Of a stretch of DNA of 64,000 bases, positions 16,141 to 25,386 are shown one piece after another (positions within the stretch are counted from its first letter, which is position 1; each line of letters begins with the position of its first letter). The translations under genes and the position numbers were made by a program. The DNA lies in contig NZ_JAQIIO010000012.1 of the NCBI RefSeq assembly GCF_027891095.1, positions 1 to 64,000 of the forward strand, written 5' to 3'. The DNA comes from Aliiroseovarius salicola (GTDB lineage: Bacteria > Pseudomonadota > Alphaproteobacteria > Rhodobacterales > Rhodobacteraceae). The notes beneath the pieces are model-generated. The model searched no databases and was not told the origin of the DNA. It was given only the letters and a program-made list of their open reading frames with translations.

Positions 16141-17040
16141 TCAGACCGTGCCCTCACGATGTAGCAACATCAGCCAATCGCAAAACAGGCGCAACTCGCG
16201 TCGATCTTCTGCCCCATCCGGCACCACCAAGAAAAAGCTGCGGGGCAGGGGCAGGCGGTCGGGCAGGGGTGAGGTCAGCAGGCCTTGAGCCACATAACGA
16301 CGGGAAAACTCTTCCGACACAATCGCCGCCCCGCCCGGAACCTCACCACCCGCCAACACTTCCAGCGCAATCAAAGAGCTGTCCGCCTTCATCGCTTTGG
16401 TCATCGGTGGCAACGTCTCGCCGCGCTGCGCAGCCAATCGCGGCCAGTCGCCTTCCGATCCAATGATCTGAACGGCGTGGGGGGCAAAATCCTGAAGAGT
16501 TGCGTCCGGCCCCAGTTCTGCGGCCAGGTCCGGCGAACACACCAGTTCGGCATGACGATGGCCCAGATGTCGAATGTCACGTTCAGCCCAATCGCCAAAC
16601 CCATACCGGATTTCCACATCAATGCTGTCATCCTCGATCCGGTCGGTCCAGACAGCGGTGGTCAGTTGCAGATCCACCTCGGGGGAGGCGCGACGAAAAT
16701 TTGCCAGTTTCGGGGCCAGCACCAGTGCCGCATAACTGATCGACGCCCGCACCTTCAACGGACGCCGTGACGGGGTGGCAAACAGGGTCTCGGTTGCTTC
16801 CGCCATCTCGGCAAAAGACCGGCGCAGGGGTTGGGCGTAGGCATGACCAATATCAGTCAGCGCCACCCCACGCGGCAGGCGGGTGAACAGCTGCACCCCC
16901 AGATGTTGCTCCAGCAACCGAACCTGCTGGCTGATGGCGGCAGGTGTCAGGTTCAACTCCTCCGCCGCTGCTGAAAAGCTGCTGTTGCGCGCTGCGGCCT
17001 CAAAGGCGCGCAACCAAGTAACATGGGGCAGAGCGGTCAT
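16141..17040 (-). CDS. LysR-family transcriptional regulator, GcvA-like
   Basis: 299 residues. N-terminal HTH (WLRAFEAAARNSSFSAAAEELNLT start, with the recognition segment PAAISQQVRLLE near residue 35), then a substrate-binding effector domain. It is divergent from the GMC oxidoreductase gene across a ~155-bp gap, the usual LysR arrangement, and probably controls the GMC/enolase-superfamily pair. Confidence 0.9.
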   Translation of the reverse strand: MTALPHVTWLRAFEAAARNSSFSAAAEELNLTPAAISQQVRLLEQHLGVQLFTRLPRGVALTDIGHAYAQPLRRSFAEMAEATETLFATPSRRPLKVRASISYAALVLAPKLANFRRASPEVDLQLTTAVWTDRIEDDSIDVEIRYGFGDWAERDIRHLGHRHAELVCSPDLAAELGPDATLQDFAPHAVQIIGSEGDWPRLAAQRGETLPPMTKAMKADSSLIALEVLAGGEVPGGAAIVSEEFSRRYVAQGLLTSPLPDRLPLPRSFFLVVPDGAEDRRELRLFCDWLMLLHREGTV

Positions 17041-17194
17041 TGAGGGCCTTTTGATGCAGTTTCTGTTGTTGGTTCACGAGTTAGCTTCAAATTCTATAAG
17101 GCCTTAGCGCAGAAATCCATTGTTTGTCTGCCCCGGCCCAGCCTTCCATCCTGATCAGAACACAGGTGCTGGGGAAAGGCCGATCGGATCACAT

Positions 17195-18775
17195 ATGGAT
17201 GTGGATTACATCATTGTCGGCGCAGGCTCTGCAGGCTGCATTCTGGCCGACCGTCTGAGCGCGAATAGTCGCCACAAAGTGTTGGTGCTTGAGGCTGGCG
17301 GATCCGACGCAAGTTTCTGGATCAAACTGCCGCTCGGCTATGGCATGACCTTCAATGATCCCCGCGTGAACTGGCGGTATACCGCCGCCTCTGACCCCGG
17401 CCTGAACGGGCGCAAGGCCAATTGGCCACGTGGGCGCGTGTTGGGGGGATCCGGATCGATCAACGCGATGGCATATCTGCGTGGCCTCGCCCATGACTTT
17501 GACGATTGGGAACGTGCAGGCGCGACCGGTTGGGGCTGGGACACAGTGCGCGAGACCTATGGGCGGTTGGAACACCCCCACGGGCCAATCCATGTGGCGG
17601 ACCTGCGCGCCGAGATGCATCCCTTCACCCGTCATTTCCTCTCTGCCGCCACAGACATGGGCTGGCCGCAAGTGGAAGATATGAACGCCGAGGAAACCGA
17701 AGGGCTGGGCTTTTACCGTAGCAATCTGCGACAAGGGCGGCGCTGGTCCTCGGCTGACGCCTTCCTGCGTCCCGCGAAGCAACGCGCAAATGTGCAGATT
17801 GTGACCGGAGCACTGGTCGAGCGGCTTACCTTCGAGGCGCGGCGCGTCACCGGGCTCACCTATCGGATCGGAGACCAGACCCACCACGTCACCGCAAAGG
17901 CCGAGGTGACCCTCTCTGCCGGGGCCGTGAACTCGCCACAACTTTTGCAACTCTCCGGAATTGGTCGCGCCGCGCACCTGCAATCGGTTGGGATCGACGT
18001 GGTACAGGATCTGTCGGAAGTGGGGCAGGGGATGCAGGATCATCTGGCGATCACCCATCATTTTGCCGCCAGCGAACCGACCCTGAACGGCGTGTTAGGC
18101 ACTGTTTTTGGAAAAATAACCGCCGGGGCGCGTTACCTTCTGACAAGGCGCGGGCCGCTGTCGGTTCCGGTCAATCAGGTCGGCGGATATGTGCGCTCAT
18201 CCCCCGATCTGCCAGCCCCTGACATGCAGGTCTATTGCAACCCGGCCTCCTATTCCACGACGCCCGATGGTCGCCCGGACCTGAAACCCGATCCCGGTTT
18301 TATCCTGTCGGTGCAGCCCTGCCGCCCCACCAGCCGGGGCAGCGTGACCATCACCTCTGCCGATCCCACCAAAGCGCCCGAAATCCAGCCCAACTCGCTG
18401 GTCACCGAAAAGGATCGTGGCGATGCGGTGCACGCCTGCGAGGTCTTGTGGGCCTTATCGCAAACTCCGTCGATGCGCCGTGTCACCACCTCCCCACACG
18501 CGCCGGATCTGGAAGGGATGAACAAGGACGCGATGTTAGAAAACTTCCGCAATCGCGCCGCCACCAATTTCCACCCGAGCTGCACCTGCCGGATGGGGCA
18601 TGATGCCAGCAATTCGGTGCTGGATCATCGCCTTCGCGTGCATGGTGTGGGCGGGCTGCGTGTGGTCGATGCCTCAAGCTTTCCCAATCTCACCTCGGGC
18701 AACACAAATGCACCGACCATGATGCTGGCAATGCGCGCCGCTGATTTGATTCTGGAGGACGCCCGCAGCACCTGA
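17195..18775 (+). CDS. GMC-family FAD oxidoreductase (choline-dehydrogenase-like)
   Basis: 526-residue flavoprotein. FAD-binding GAGSAG near the N-terminus (residues ~8-13), GMC signatures around RGRVLGGSGSINAM and GAVNSPQLLQLSGIG, and C-terminal catalytic-region motifs NFHPSCTCRMG and SGNTNAPTMM. The chosen ATG directly precedes DVDYIIVGAG; the frame is open further upstream only from a TTG. Family members oxidise alcohols, including choline, alkanols and sugar alcohols. The adjacent acid-sugar dehydratase suggests a sugar- or polyol-derived substrate, but that is inference. Confidence 0.88.
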   Translation: MDVDYIIVGAGSAGCILADRLSANSRHKVLVLEAGGSDASFWIKLPLGYGMTFNDPRVNWRYTAASDPGLNGRKANWPRGRVLGGSGSINAMAYLRGLAHDFDDWERAGATGWGWDTVRETYGRLEHPHGPIHVADLRAEMHPFTRHFLSAATDMGWPQVEDMNAEETEGLGFYRSNLRQGRRWSSADAFLRPAKQRANVQIVTGALVERLTFEARRVTGLTYRIGDQTHHVTAKAEVTLSAGAVNSPQLLQLSGIGRAAHLQSVGIDVVQDLSEVGQGMQDHLAITHHFAASEPTLNGVLGTVFGKITAGARYLLTRRGPLSVPVNQVGGYVRSSPDLPAPDMQVYCNPASYSTTPDGRPDLKPDPGFILSVQPCRPTSRGSVTITSADPTKAPEIQPNSLVTEKDRGDAVHACEVLWALSQTPSMRRVTTSPHAPDLEGMNKDAMLENFRNRAATNFHPSCTCRMGHDASNSVLDHRLRVHGVGGLRVVDASSFPNLTSGNTNAPTMMLAMRAADLILEDARST

Positions 18776-18809
18776 CCCACCAACTGGCACCAACCAAAAG
18801 AGGTTCCCC

Positions 18810-20018
18810 ATGCGCCTGGACAAGATCGAAACCTTCGTCACCGCCAACCCGCCACCGCGCCACGGCGGGCGCTATTTCATCTTTGTCCGCCTGACCACCG
18901 CCTGTGGGATCACTGGGGTCGGTGAGATATACAACGCCACATTCGGCCCACACCTCTGCGCGGCCATGGCCGAGGACATGTTTGCCCGCCATCTTGCAGG
19001 CGCTGACCCGCATCAGATCGAGCTTTTCTGGCGTAAAGCCTATGGCGCGGGGTTCACCATGCGGCCAGATGTGACCGTGATGGGGGTGGTCAGCGGGTTG
19101 GAAATGGCCTGTTGGGACATTATCGGCAAAGCCGCCGACCGCCCGGTCTATGACCTGCTGGGCGGGCAGGTGCAGGACAAGTTGCGCAGCTATACCTATC
19201 TTTATCCGCCTGAAGGTGACGTCTATCCCGATCCCGACCAGCCCAATGTCTACAATGACCCGGACCTTGCTGCCGAGGCCGCTCTCAAGTTGATCGAACA
19301 GGGGTTTACGGCGGTAAAATTCGACCCGGCTGGCCCCTATACAATTCATGACGGCCATCAGCCGAGGCTTGGCGATCTCGACCGCAGCGAAGCCTTTTGC
19401 AAGCGCATCCGCGAGGCGGTGGGCAATCGGGCGGACCTTCTATTTGGAACCCATGGGCAGTTCACACCGTCCGGCGCAAAACGCATGGCGCGACGGTTGG
19501 AGGCTTATGACCCGCTGTGGTTTGAGGAACCGGTGCCGCCTGATGCGCCGGAGGCCATGGCCGAAGTGGCACAATATACGTCGATCCCCATTGCAGCCGG
19601 TGAACGGCTCACCACCAAATACGAGTTCGCGCGGCTTCTGGATTTGGGGGCAGCCTCGATCCTACAGATGAATCTGGGGCGTGTTGGCGGGCTTTTGGAA
19701 GCGAAGAAAATCGCCGGAATGGCCGAGGTGAAACAGGCGCAGATTGCGCCGCATCTCTATTGCGGCCCGGTGGTGGCGGCGGCGAATATCCAGATCGCCA
19801 CCTGTTCGCCCAACTTCCTGATCCTTGAAAGCCTTGGCCGGTTTGACGGGCCTTACATGTCCTGCGTAACCACCGGGATCGACTGGCAGGAGGGCTATGT
19901 GATCCCGCCGCAATCACCCGGTCTGGGCGTGGAGCTTAACGATGACTGGATCGCTGCACACCCTTATGAAGGCGACAAGCTGCATCTGGAACTGGAGCAA
20001 GATCCGGTCCGGCCCTGA
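18810..20018 (+). CDS. Enolase-superfamily dehydratase (mandelate racemase/galactonate dehydratase type)
   Basis: 402 residues. N-terminal capping domain and (beta/alpha)7-beta barrel. Visible active-site segments are VKFDP (second strand), FGTHGQFTP (third), WFEEPVPPD (metal-binding Glu), AAGERL (metal-binding Glu) and QIAPHLYCGPV (catalytic His). Probably dehydrates an acid sugar such as a hexonate. Thirty-four bases downstream of the GMC gene and same strand, so likely co-transcribed under the LysR regulator. Confidence 0.85.
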   Translation: MRLDKIETFVTANPPPRHGGRYFIFVRLTTACGITGVGEIYNATFGPHLCAAMAEDMFARHLAGADPHQIELFWRKAYGAGFTMRPDVTVMGVVSGLEMACWDIIGKAADRPVYDLLGGQVQDKLRSYTYLYPPEGDVYPDPDQPNVYNDPDLAAEAALKLIEQGFTAVKFDPAGPYTIHDGHQPRLGDLDRSEAFCKRIREAVGNRADLLFGTHGQFTPSGAKRMARRLEAYDPLWFEEPVPPDAPEAMAEVAQYTSIPIAAGERLTTKYEFARLLDLGAASILQMNLGRVGGLLEAKKIAGMAEVKQAQIAPHLYCGPVVAAANIQIATCSPNFLILESLGRFDGPYMSCVTTGIDWQEGYVIPPQSPGLGVELNDDWIAAHPYEGDKLHLELEQDPVRP

Positions 20019-20021
20019 TTG

Positions 20022-20987
20022 TCAGGACCGGTTGTGGAAGATGAAACCGATGAAGTTCAAAAGCAGCTGCGCGGCAAGGATCTGGGTGCTTTCTGACGGG
20101 TCATAGGCCGGGGCCACTTCGACCAGATCAATGCCCACCACGTCGCCCCGCTTTGACAGGCCCTGCAGGATTTCCAGCACGTCGTAATAGTGAAACCCGC
20201 CGTGGCTCGGCGTGCCGGTGCCGGGGGCAATCGACGGGCAAAACGCATCAATGTCGATGGTCACGTAGTAACGCGCGCCTTCGGGGATCCGGTCCAGAAC
20301 CCCCTCGGTACCCAGCTTGCGTACCTGCCGCACCGACAGAATATCCGAACCTCGGGCGCGGGCGTCTTCATAGCCTTCCTTGGCGGTCGAAGACACGTTG
20401 CGAATGCCCAGCTGGGTCATGCCCGAGACATAGTCTTTCTCAATCGCGCGGCGCATCGGGTTGCCGTGGCCGTCGGTCACACCCTTGCGGTTGTCGACAA
20501 AATCCAGATGCGCGTCGATCTGCACCACGTGGATCGGGCCGTTCGCGGCGCAATCCTCGGCAAAGGCGTTGATGCAGGGAATGTTGACCGAGTGGTCACC
20601 TCCGATGGTCACCGGGATCGCACCCGCATCAAGGATCTTCTTCACACCATAGGCGATGTTCGCGTGGCTTTCCTCGGTCTTGGTGTGGATGATGTCGGCA
20701 TCTCCGCAATCCACGATCCGCACCTCTTCGCCCAGATAGGTGGCGTCATCCTCATGGTCATAGGCGCCCGCATGGCCGAAACTGAACAGCGTCGACGCCT
20801 CGCGCACCGAGCGCGGCCCAAACCGCGCGCCCGAGCGGAACTGGCAGCCGAAATCAAACGGCGCGCCTAAAATGGCCACATCGGCATCAATCTCGTCCCA
20901 GTTCTCGACATAGGGTTTCTTGCCAAAAGTGGCGATGCCGACGAAAGGCAGGTTCAGGCGACCAGATTCATAACCGTGTCCAGACAT
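20022..20987 (-). CDS. Agmatinase/ureohydrolase family enzyme
   Basis: 321 residues. Dinuclear-manganese motifs are intact: GGDHS, DAHLDF and DIDAFCPSIAPGTGTP. The chosen ATG has GGAG eight bases upstream; a GTG 42 bases earlier gives an N-terminal tail without support. Members split guanidino compounds (agmatine, guanidinobutyrate, guanidinopropionate, even guanidine) into an amine and urea. The gabTD genes elsewhere in the window would fit guanidinobutyrate, but they are 30 kb away. Convergent with the dehydratase gene with a 3-base gap. Confidence 0.87.
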   Translation of the reverse strand: MSGHGYESGRLNLPFVGIATFGKKPYVENWDEIDADVAILGAPFDFGCQFRSGARFGPRSVREASTLFSFGHAGAYDHEDDATYLGEEVRIVDCGDADIIHTKTEESHANIAYGVKKILDAGAIPVTIGGDHSVNIPCINAFAEDCAANGPIHVVQIDAHLDFVDNRKGVTDGHGNPMRRAIEKDYVSGMTQLGIRNVSSTAKEGYEDARARGSDILSVRQVRKLGTEGVLDRIPEGARYYVTIDIDAFCPSIAPGTGTPSHGGFHYYDVLEILQGLSKRGDVVGIDLVEVAPAYDPSESTQILAAQLLLNFIGFIFHNRS

Positions 20988-21118
20988 GAGATGCTCCGTT
21001 CTGTCATGACGATGGATCCCCGCGACCACGATGCAGGCATCGGGGCAGGGGTGTCGGGGCAGAATGGGTGATCACCTGACGCTATGGCAAGCAGTTTTGC
21101 GACAAACGGATCAGATCT

Positions 21119-22150
21119 TTAGTCGGCAAGCTCCGGGTGCAGATAGGCCTCGGGATAGGGCATGGGTTTTAGCGGACCAACTGGGACAACCCCGTTCCAC
21201 GACCGCCCGAAATATCCCTGCCGGCAATGGATCAGCGAGTTGCTGTCCGCCACGCCATCAAGCGCATAAACGCGACACAGCCAGCGCCACAGATGCGGAT
21301 AGTCGTAAATCTTCGCTCCGTTCAGCTTCATCCGCAGATAGTAAACGGGATCATGCCGGTAAAGCGTCGGGAACAGGCGCAGGTCAGCTTCGGTGAACCT
21401 GTCTCCGGTCAGGAATGGGCGACCATCGGAAAGCCGCGTTTCAAGCTGATCTAACGTATCGAAATAGGCGGTAAACGCAGCAGCATAAACGGATTGGTCC
21501 GAGGAAAAGCCCGCTTTGTAAGCGCCGTTGTTGATGCCCTGATAAATAAGGTCGTTCAACGCATCGATCTCGCCACGGATCACGGACCCGTCGGGGTAAA
21601 GCCGGGGTCGAGCACCTTCGGCCACGTTGCTTCCCAAAGCTGCGGCGTGCCGGTCCAGCATCCGAATAATCTCGGCGCTTTCATTGTTCACAATGCGCTT
21701 GGCGATCTTGTCATAGAGGATCGGAACCGAATGTTCGTCAGCACCTTCCGCGCGGTAGATTTCTTTTGTCAGCCGGTAACTTTGACCCGTCCCGTTCTCA
21801 TAGGTGCATTCGGGTAGGGGGGTGCCGGTCAGTGTTGAGACGCGGTCGGGGGTGAATTCCCACAGGTTTGGCCCTTCGGGGTCATCCTCACCCGTCCGGT
21901 TGGGAAAGGCCACATCCATGGTGATACTGTCCTGAAGTCCCAGCACGGACCGGGCCAGCGTGACGCGGTGGCACCACGGGCAGTTAAAGGCCACAAACAG
22001 ATGATAGCGCCCCGGCTCTGCGGGAAAGTCCACATCACCAATGGCATGTCGAAACCCGCTGACGCCGCGCACGAATTCCCCTCGTGCGCGGCGGATGGCG
22101 GCATTGGTCTGGTCCTCTTGGACCGACGTGTCCGTTTTGGCTTTTGCCAT
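21119..22150 (-). CDS. Glutathionyl-hydroquinone reductase (Xi-class GST, YqjG/ECM4-like)
   Basis: 343 residues. Active-site CPWCHR (Cys57-Cys60) in the thioredoxin-like half and a C-terminal helical domain with LTGDRFTEADLRLFPTL and YLRMKLNG-type segments. Reduces glutathionyl-hydroquinones to hydroquinones. Its start lies 10 bases after the hemerythrin gene, so the two form one unit. Confidence 0.92.
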   Translation of the reverse strand: MAKAKTDTSVQEDQTNAAIRRARGEFVRGVSGFRHAIGDVDFPAEPGRYHLFVAFNCPWCHRVTLARSVLGLQDSITMDVAFPNRTGEDDPEGPNLWEFTPDRVSTLTGTPLPECTYENGTGQSYRLTKEIYRAEGADEHSVPILYDKIAKRIVNNESAEIIRMLDRHAAALGSNVAEGARPRLYPDGSVIRGEIDALNDLIYQGINNGAYKAGFSSDQSVYAAAFTAYFDTLDQLETRLSDGRPFLTGDRFTEADLRLFPTLYRHDPVYYLRMKLNGAKIYDYPHLWRWLCRVYALDGVADSNSLIHCRQGYFGRSWNGVVPVGPLKPMPYPEAYLHPELAD

Positions 22151-22160
22151 GGTTTTGTCC

Positions 22161-22727
22161 TTACCCTCTTAGTCGATGATGAAGGATGATCGGAACGGCG
22201 AGCTCCTCTTCATCGGCCAGATGCCTTGCCAGAAAGGCTTCAATCCCTTCCGTGACCTCATGCAGCCGACCCGCTTCATCCCGGGCCTGCGCCTCATCCA
22301 GATGGATCAGCTTGATGGCCCGGTTTGCGGTGCGGGTGAAGAGATCAAGCACCTGATCCAGATCGGCGTGGTCCTTTTCCAACACCTCCAGCCCCAGATC
22401 AAATCGGGGATCGGCGGTAGAGAGTTCCGGGAAAAAGGAGTGATCCTCCCACCCGTGATGGCCGTGCAGGTTGCCCACCAATGCGCTGCCGTAATAGGAC
22501 AGCCGCCCGGCAAATTCATCCGGTGTATGGTTTCGGTCCAGATAGGTTTCCGTATCCAGACGCACCCGTTCCGCCAACCTGCGGAACATCCGGTGCGCGC
22601 CCAGCCAATGGCGGGTTTTCTCTTTGAAACCGGGATGTTCTTCCCACGCCTCGCGCGGATAAGTGTCGAGCAAGAGACGCATTTCGCTCGGCATGTCGTC
22701 GCTACGGATTTTAAGTGTGTCAAACAT
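22161..22727 (-). CDS. Hemerythrin HHE-domain protein
   Basis: 188 residues, all-helical. Candidate iron ligands are spread as in HHE proteins: H in LGAHRMF, HGHHGWEDH, LEKDHADLD and ARHLADEEE. These proteins bind a di-iron centre and act in oxygen, NO or iron handling. Co-transcribed with the hydroquinone reductase and probably with the CDGSH/glutamate synthase gene 74 bases upstream. Confidence 0.85.
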   Translation of the reverse strand: MFDTLKIRSDDMPSEMRLLLDTYPREAWEEHPGFKEKTRHWLGAHRMFRRLAERVRLDTETYLDRNHTPDEFAGRLSYYGSALVGNLHGHHGWEDHSFFPELSTADPRFDLGLEVLEKDHADLDQVLDLFTRTANRAIKLIHLDEAQARDEAGRLHEVTEGIEAFLARHLADEEELAVPIILHHRLRG

Positions 22728-22801
22728 GGTCTCGCTCCTTTCCGCATGAATATGGGAAAAGCCTCAGGACATGTCAGTCCGATTTGCGCACAGAGAGGGG
22801 T

Positions 22802-24337
22802 CTATTTGCGCACACCCGCATACCGCACGCCACTCAGGTCCGCCATCTCGCGTTTCCATGTGGTCAGGTCGCGGGGGTTGAGATCACTGACCGCGTGATG
22901 CCCGCAGGCGCGCGCCAAGACCTGCATCAGCTCGACACTTGCCCCAAAATAGCGCGACAGTTTTTCGGCACCCGCCTGCACATCCAACCGCCTGCGCAGC
23001 TCGGGTTTCTGGGTGGCAATCCCTACGGGGCAATTGTTGCTGTTGCACATGCGTGCGGCGATGCAGCCCACCGCCTGCATTGCGGAATTGCTGACGGCAA
23101 CCGCGTCGGCGCCAAGCGCCAGCGCCTTCGCAAAATCCTCGGCCACGCGCAGACCGCCGGTGATGACCAATGTCACCTCGCGCCCCGCCCGCGCATCCAG
23201 ATGCGCACGCGCACGCGCCAGCGCCGGAATGGTCGGAACCGAGATATGGTTGCGGAAAATCAGCGGGGCCGCCCCGGTGCCACCCCCTCGCCCATCGAGA
23301 ATGATGTAATCGGCACTGGCCTGAAGTGCGAAATCGATATCGTCTTCGATATGGTTGGCCGAAAGCTTGAACCCAATCGGAATGCCCCCCGAGCGTTCAC
23401 GCACCTGATCCGCCACCCGGCGGAAATCCCCAGGCGTGTGCAGGTCGGGGAAGGTTGCGGGCGAGATCGCCGCCTGACCCGGTTCCAACCCGCGCACATC
23501 GGCGATTTTACCCTGCACCTTGTCGCCGGGCAAATGCCCACCCGTGCCGGTTTTGGCCCCTTGGCCGCCTTTGAAGTGAAAGGCCTGCACACGGGCCACA
23601 AGATCGAGATCCCATCCGAACCGGGCAGACGCGAGCTCATAAAAATAGCGGCTGTTCTCGGCCTGCTCTTCGGGCAGCATCCCGCCCTCACCAGAACAGA
23701 TCCCTGTGCCGGCCATGTCGGCCCCACGGGCCAGCGCGATCTTGGCTTCTTCGGACAGCGCGCCGAAACTCATGTCAGAGACAAACAACGGAATATCGAG
23801 CGTCAGCGGTTTTTTCGCCCGCGGCCCGATGGTGACAGAGGTAACAACCGGCATGTCGTCCAAAAGCGGCTTGCGGGCCATCTGGGCGGGCAGGATCTGA
23901 ATGTCATCCCAATGGGGCAGGTCCTTGCGCGGCACGCCCATGGCGCCCATCTCACCGTGATGCCCCAGTTTCGACAACCCGTCACGGGCCAACTCGTGAA
24001 TACGGGCCACGGTGGGTTCCTCCGGCGTTGGCACCGCCTGCGGCACGTCCGATTTCGGGGTAGGGGAGGGATCGCCAACCTCCAAATTCCCAAGCCGCGT
24101 ATGGGAGCCATCACAGAAAGGCGCATTGGCGCTGGACTTGCATTGGCACAGAACCGCCGGGCCGGATTTCTCGGCGGTGAATTTCAAGGGCTTCAATCCG
24201 GTTCCTGCGTGCGATCCGTCACAAAACGGCTGGGTTTTAGACCGCCCACACCGGCACCAGAAGTATTGTTTCCCCTCTTCCAGTTCAGCCTTGGTCGGGT
24301 GCTTCGCGGCAATGATCGGGGGGGACTGCTCGGACAT
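22802..24337 (-). CDS. Double CDGSH iron-sulfur domain fused to FMN-binding glutamate synthase-like domain
   Basis: 511 residues. The N-terminus holds two complete 3Cys-1His CDGSH motifs (Cys28/Cys30/Cys39/His43 and Cys64/Cys66/Cys75/His79), each expected to hold a [2Fe-2S] cluster. After a linker, residues ~110-500 form a GltS-type FMN barrel (SDMSFGALSEEAK, KGGQGAKTGTGG, GFKLSANH, DGRGGGTGAAP) with the cysteine cluster CIAARMCNSNNC, probably for [3Fe-4S]. No glutaminase domain is present, so this is an electron-transfer or amide-independent oxidoreductase rather than a full glutamate synthase. Confidence 0.88.
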   Translation of the reverse strand: MSEQSPPIIAAKHPTKAELEEGKQYFWCRCGRSKTQPFCDGSHAGTGLKPLKFTAEKSGPAVLCQCKSSANAPFCDGSHTRLGNLEVGDPSPTPKSDVPQAVPTPEEPTVARIHELARDGLSKLGHHGEMGAMGVPRKDLPHWDDIQILPAQMARKPLLDDMPVVTSVTIGPRAKKPLTLDIPLFVSDMSFGALSEEAKIALARGADMAGTGICSGEGGMLPEEQAENSRYFYELASARFGWDLDLVARVQAFHFKGGQGAKTGTGGHLPGDKVQGKIADVRGLEPGQAAISPATFPDLHTPGDFRRVADQVRERSGGIPIGFKLSANHIEDDIDFALQASADYIILDGRGGGTGAAPLIFRNHISVPTIPALARARAHLDARAGREVTLVITGGLRVAEDFAKALALGADAVAVSNSAMQAVGCIAARMCNSNNCPVGIATQKPELRRRLDVQAGAEKLSRYFGASVELMQVLARACGHHAVSDLNPRDLTTWKREMADLSGVRYAGVRK

Positions 24338-24420
24338 GGGGGCTCCTGCCTGGGATTACGGGTACTGCAAATGAACCCCACCCTAGACCAGCACATCGCA
24401 ATAGCAAAATAACGGGCGCG

Positions 24421-25386
24421 TTACTTGATCCGCGTGCCCAGAATGCCGCTTTCATGGATGATCTCAGAGACCTGATGTTCCTTGCGATAGGCCATCACAT
24501 GCACGCCCGATACGCCTGCAATCTCGCGGATTTGCTGGATCAGTTCGATGCAAATCTTCTTGCCCTCCGCACCCGGTTTCTCGGCCCCTTCCATGCGCTT
24601 GATCACATCATCCGGGATATGAATACCCGGCACGTTTGAGCGCATCCAGCGCGCCGCGCGGGCCGAGGCCAAGGGACCTACACCGGGCAGGATATAGACC
24701 TGTTTGTCCAATCCCAGATCTCGCACGCGGGCCATGAATTTCTCAAACAGCGGGATGTCATAGATATAGTTGGTCTGGATGAACTCCGCCCCCGCCTTGA
24801 TCTTTTTCGCCAGTCGATCCGGGCGCCAGTCATGCGGTTCGATACAGGGGTTTTCCGCCGCCCCAAGGAAAAGTTGCGGCGGGTTGGTGATCTTGCGCCC
24901 CGACAGGAACACCTTCTCATCGCGCATGGTGCGAATGGTGCGCAGAAGCGAGATACTGTCGAAGTCAAACACCGGCTTGGCCCCGGGCTGGTCGCCCACG
25001 CCCACGCCATCCCCGGTCAGGCACAAGACATTGCTCACCCCCATGGCCGCCGCCCCCAGCACGTCACCCTGAATGGCAATCCGGTTCCGGTCACGACAGG
25101 AGATCTGGTAGACGGGGGAATAGCCCGCGCGGGTCAACAACGCGGAAATCCCGATTGAGGACATATGGCAATTGGCCCCCGATGCGTCGGTGGCATTGAT
25201 CGCATCCACCACTTCCGACAGGGGTTGCGCCGCCTCGTAAACATCCGCCGGATCGGCGCTGTCGGGCGGATTCAACTCGGCCGTGATGGCAAAGCGGCCT
25301 GAGCGCAGCACCCGTTCCAGCCTGCTGTGAGAAACATGGCCTTCGGGCGGTGGGGCATAAGTGGTGGCGGGATCAGGCTGGGTCAT
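24421..25386 (-). CDS. metF: Methylenetetrahydrofolate reductase
   Basis: 321-residue FAD-dependent TIM-barrel enzyme (MTHFR family). Recognisable segments: FAITAELNPPDSAD, QISCRDRNRIAIQGD, LCLTGDGV and EFIQTNYIYD. Interconverts methylene- and methyl-THF. Its start overlaps the stop of the upstream MTHFR_C gene by 4 bases. This pairing suggests the enzyme works as a complex with the zinc/iron-sulfur-type partner and could run in the oxidative direction for methyl groups from DMSP or methoxy compounds; that part is inference. Confidence 0.87.
   Translation of the reverse strand: MTQPDPATTYAPPPEGHVSHSRLERVLRSGRFAITAELNPPDSADPADVYEAAQPLSEVVDAINATDASGANCHMSSIGISALLTRAGYSPVYQISCRDRNRIAIQGDVLGAAAMGVSNVLCLTGDGVGVGDQPGAKPVFDFDSISLLRTIRTMRDEKVFLSGRKITNPPQLFLGAAENPCIEPHDWRPDRLAKKIKAGAEFIQTNYIYDIPLFEKFMARVRDLGLDKQVYILPGVGPLASARAARWMRSNVPGIHIPDDVIKRMEGAEKPGAEGKKICIELIQQIREIAGVSGVHVMAYRKEHQVSEIIHESGILGTRIK

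Noticed and set aside
22802-24337. Full glutamate synthase large subunit
   Set aside because: The glutaminase and central domains are absent; only the FMN/Fe-S synthase-type barrel is present.
22715-24412. Long plus-strand open frame (565 codons) opposite the CDGSH-GltS gene
   Set aside because: Shadow of a gene with clear catalytic motifs; Arg/His/Gly-rich and without recognisable domains.
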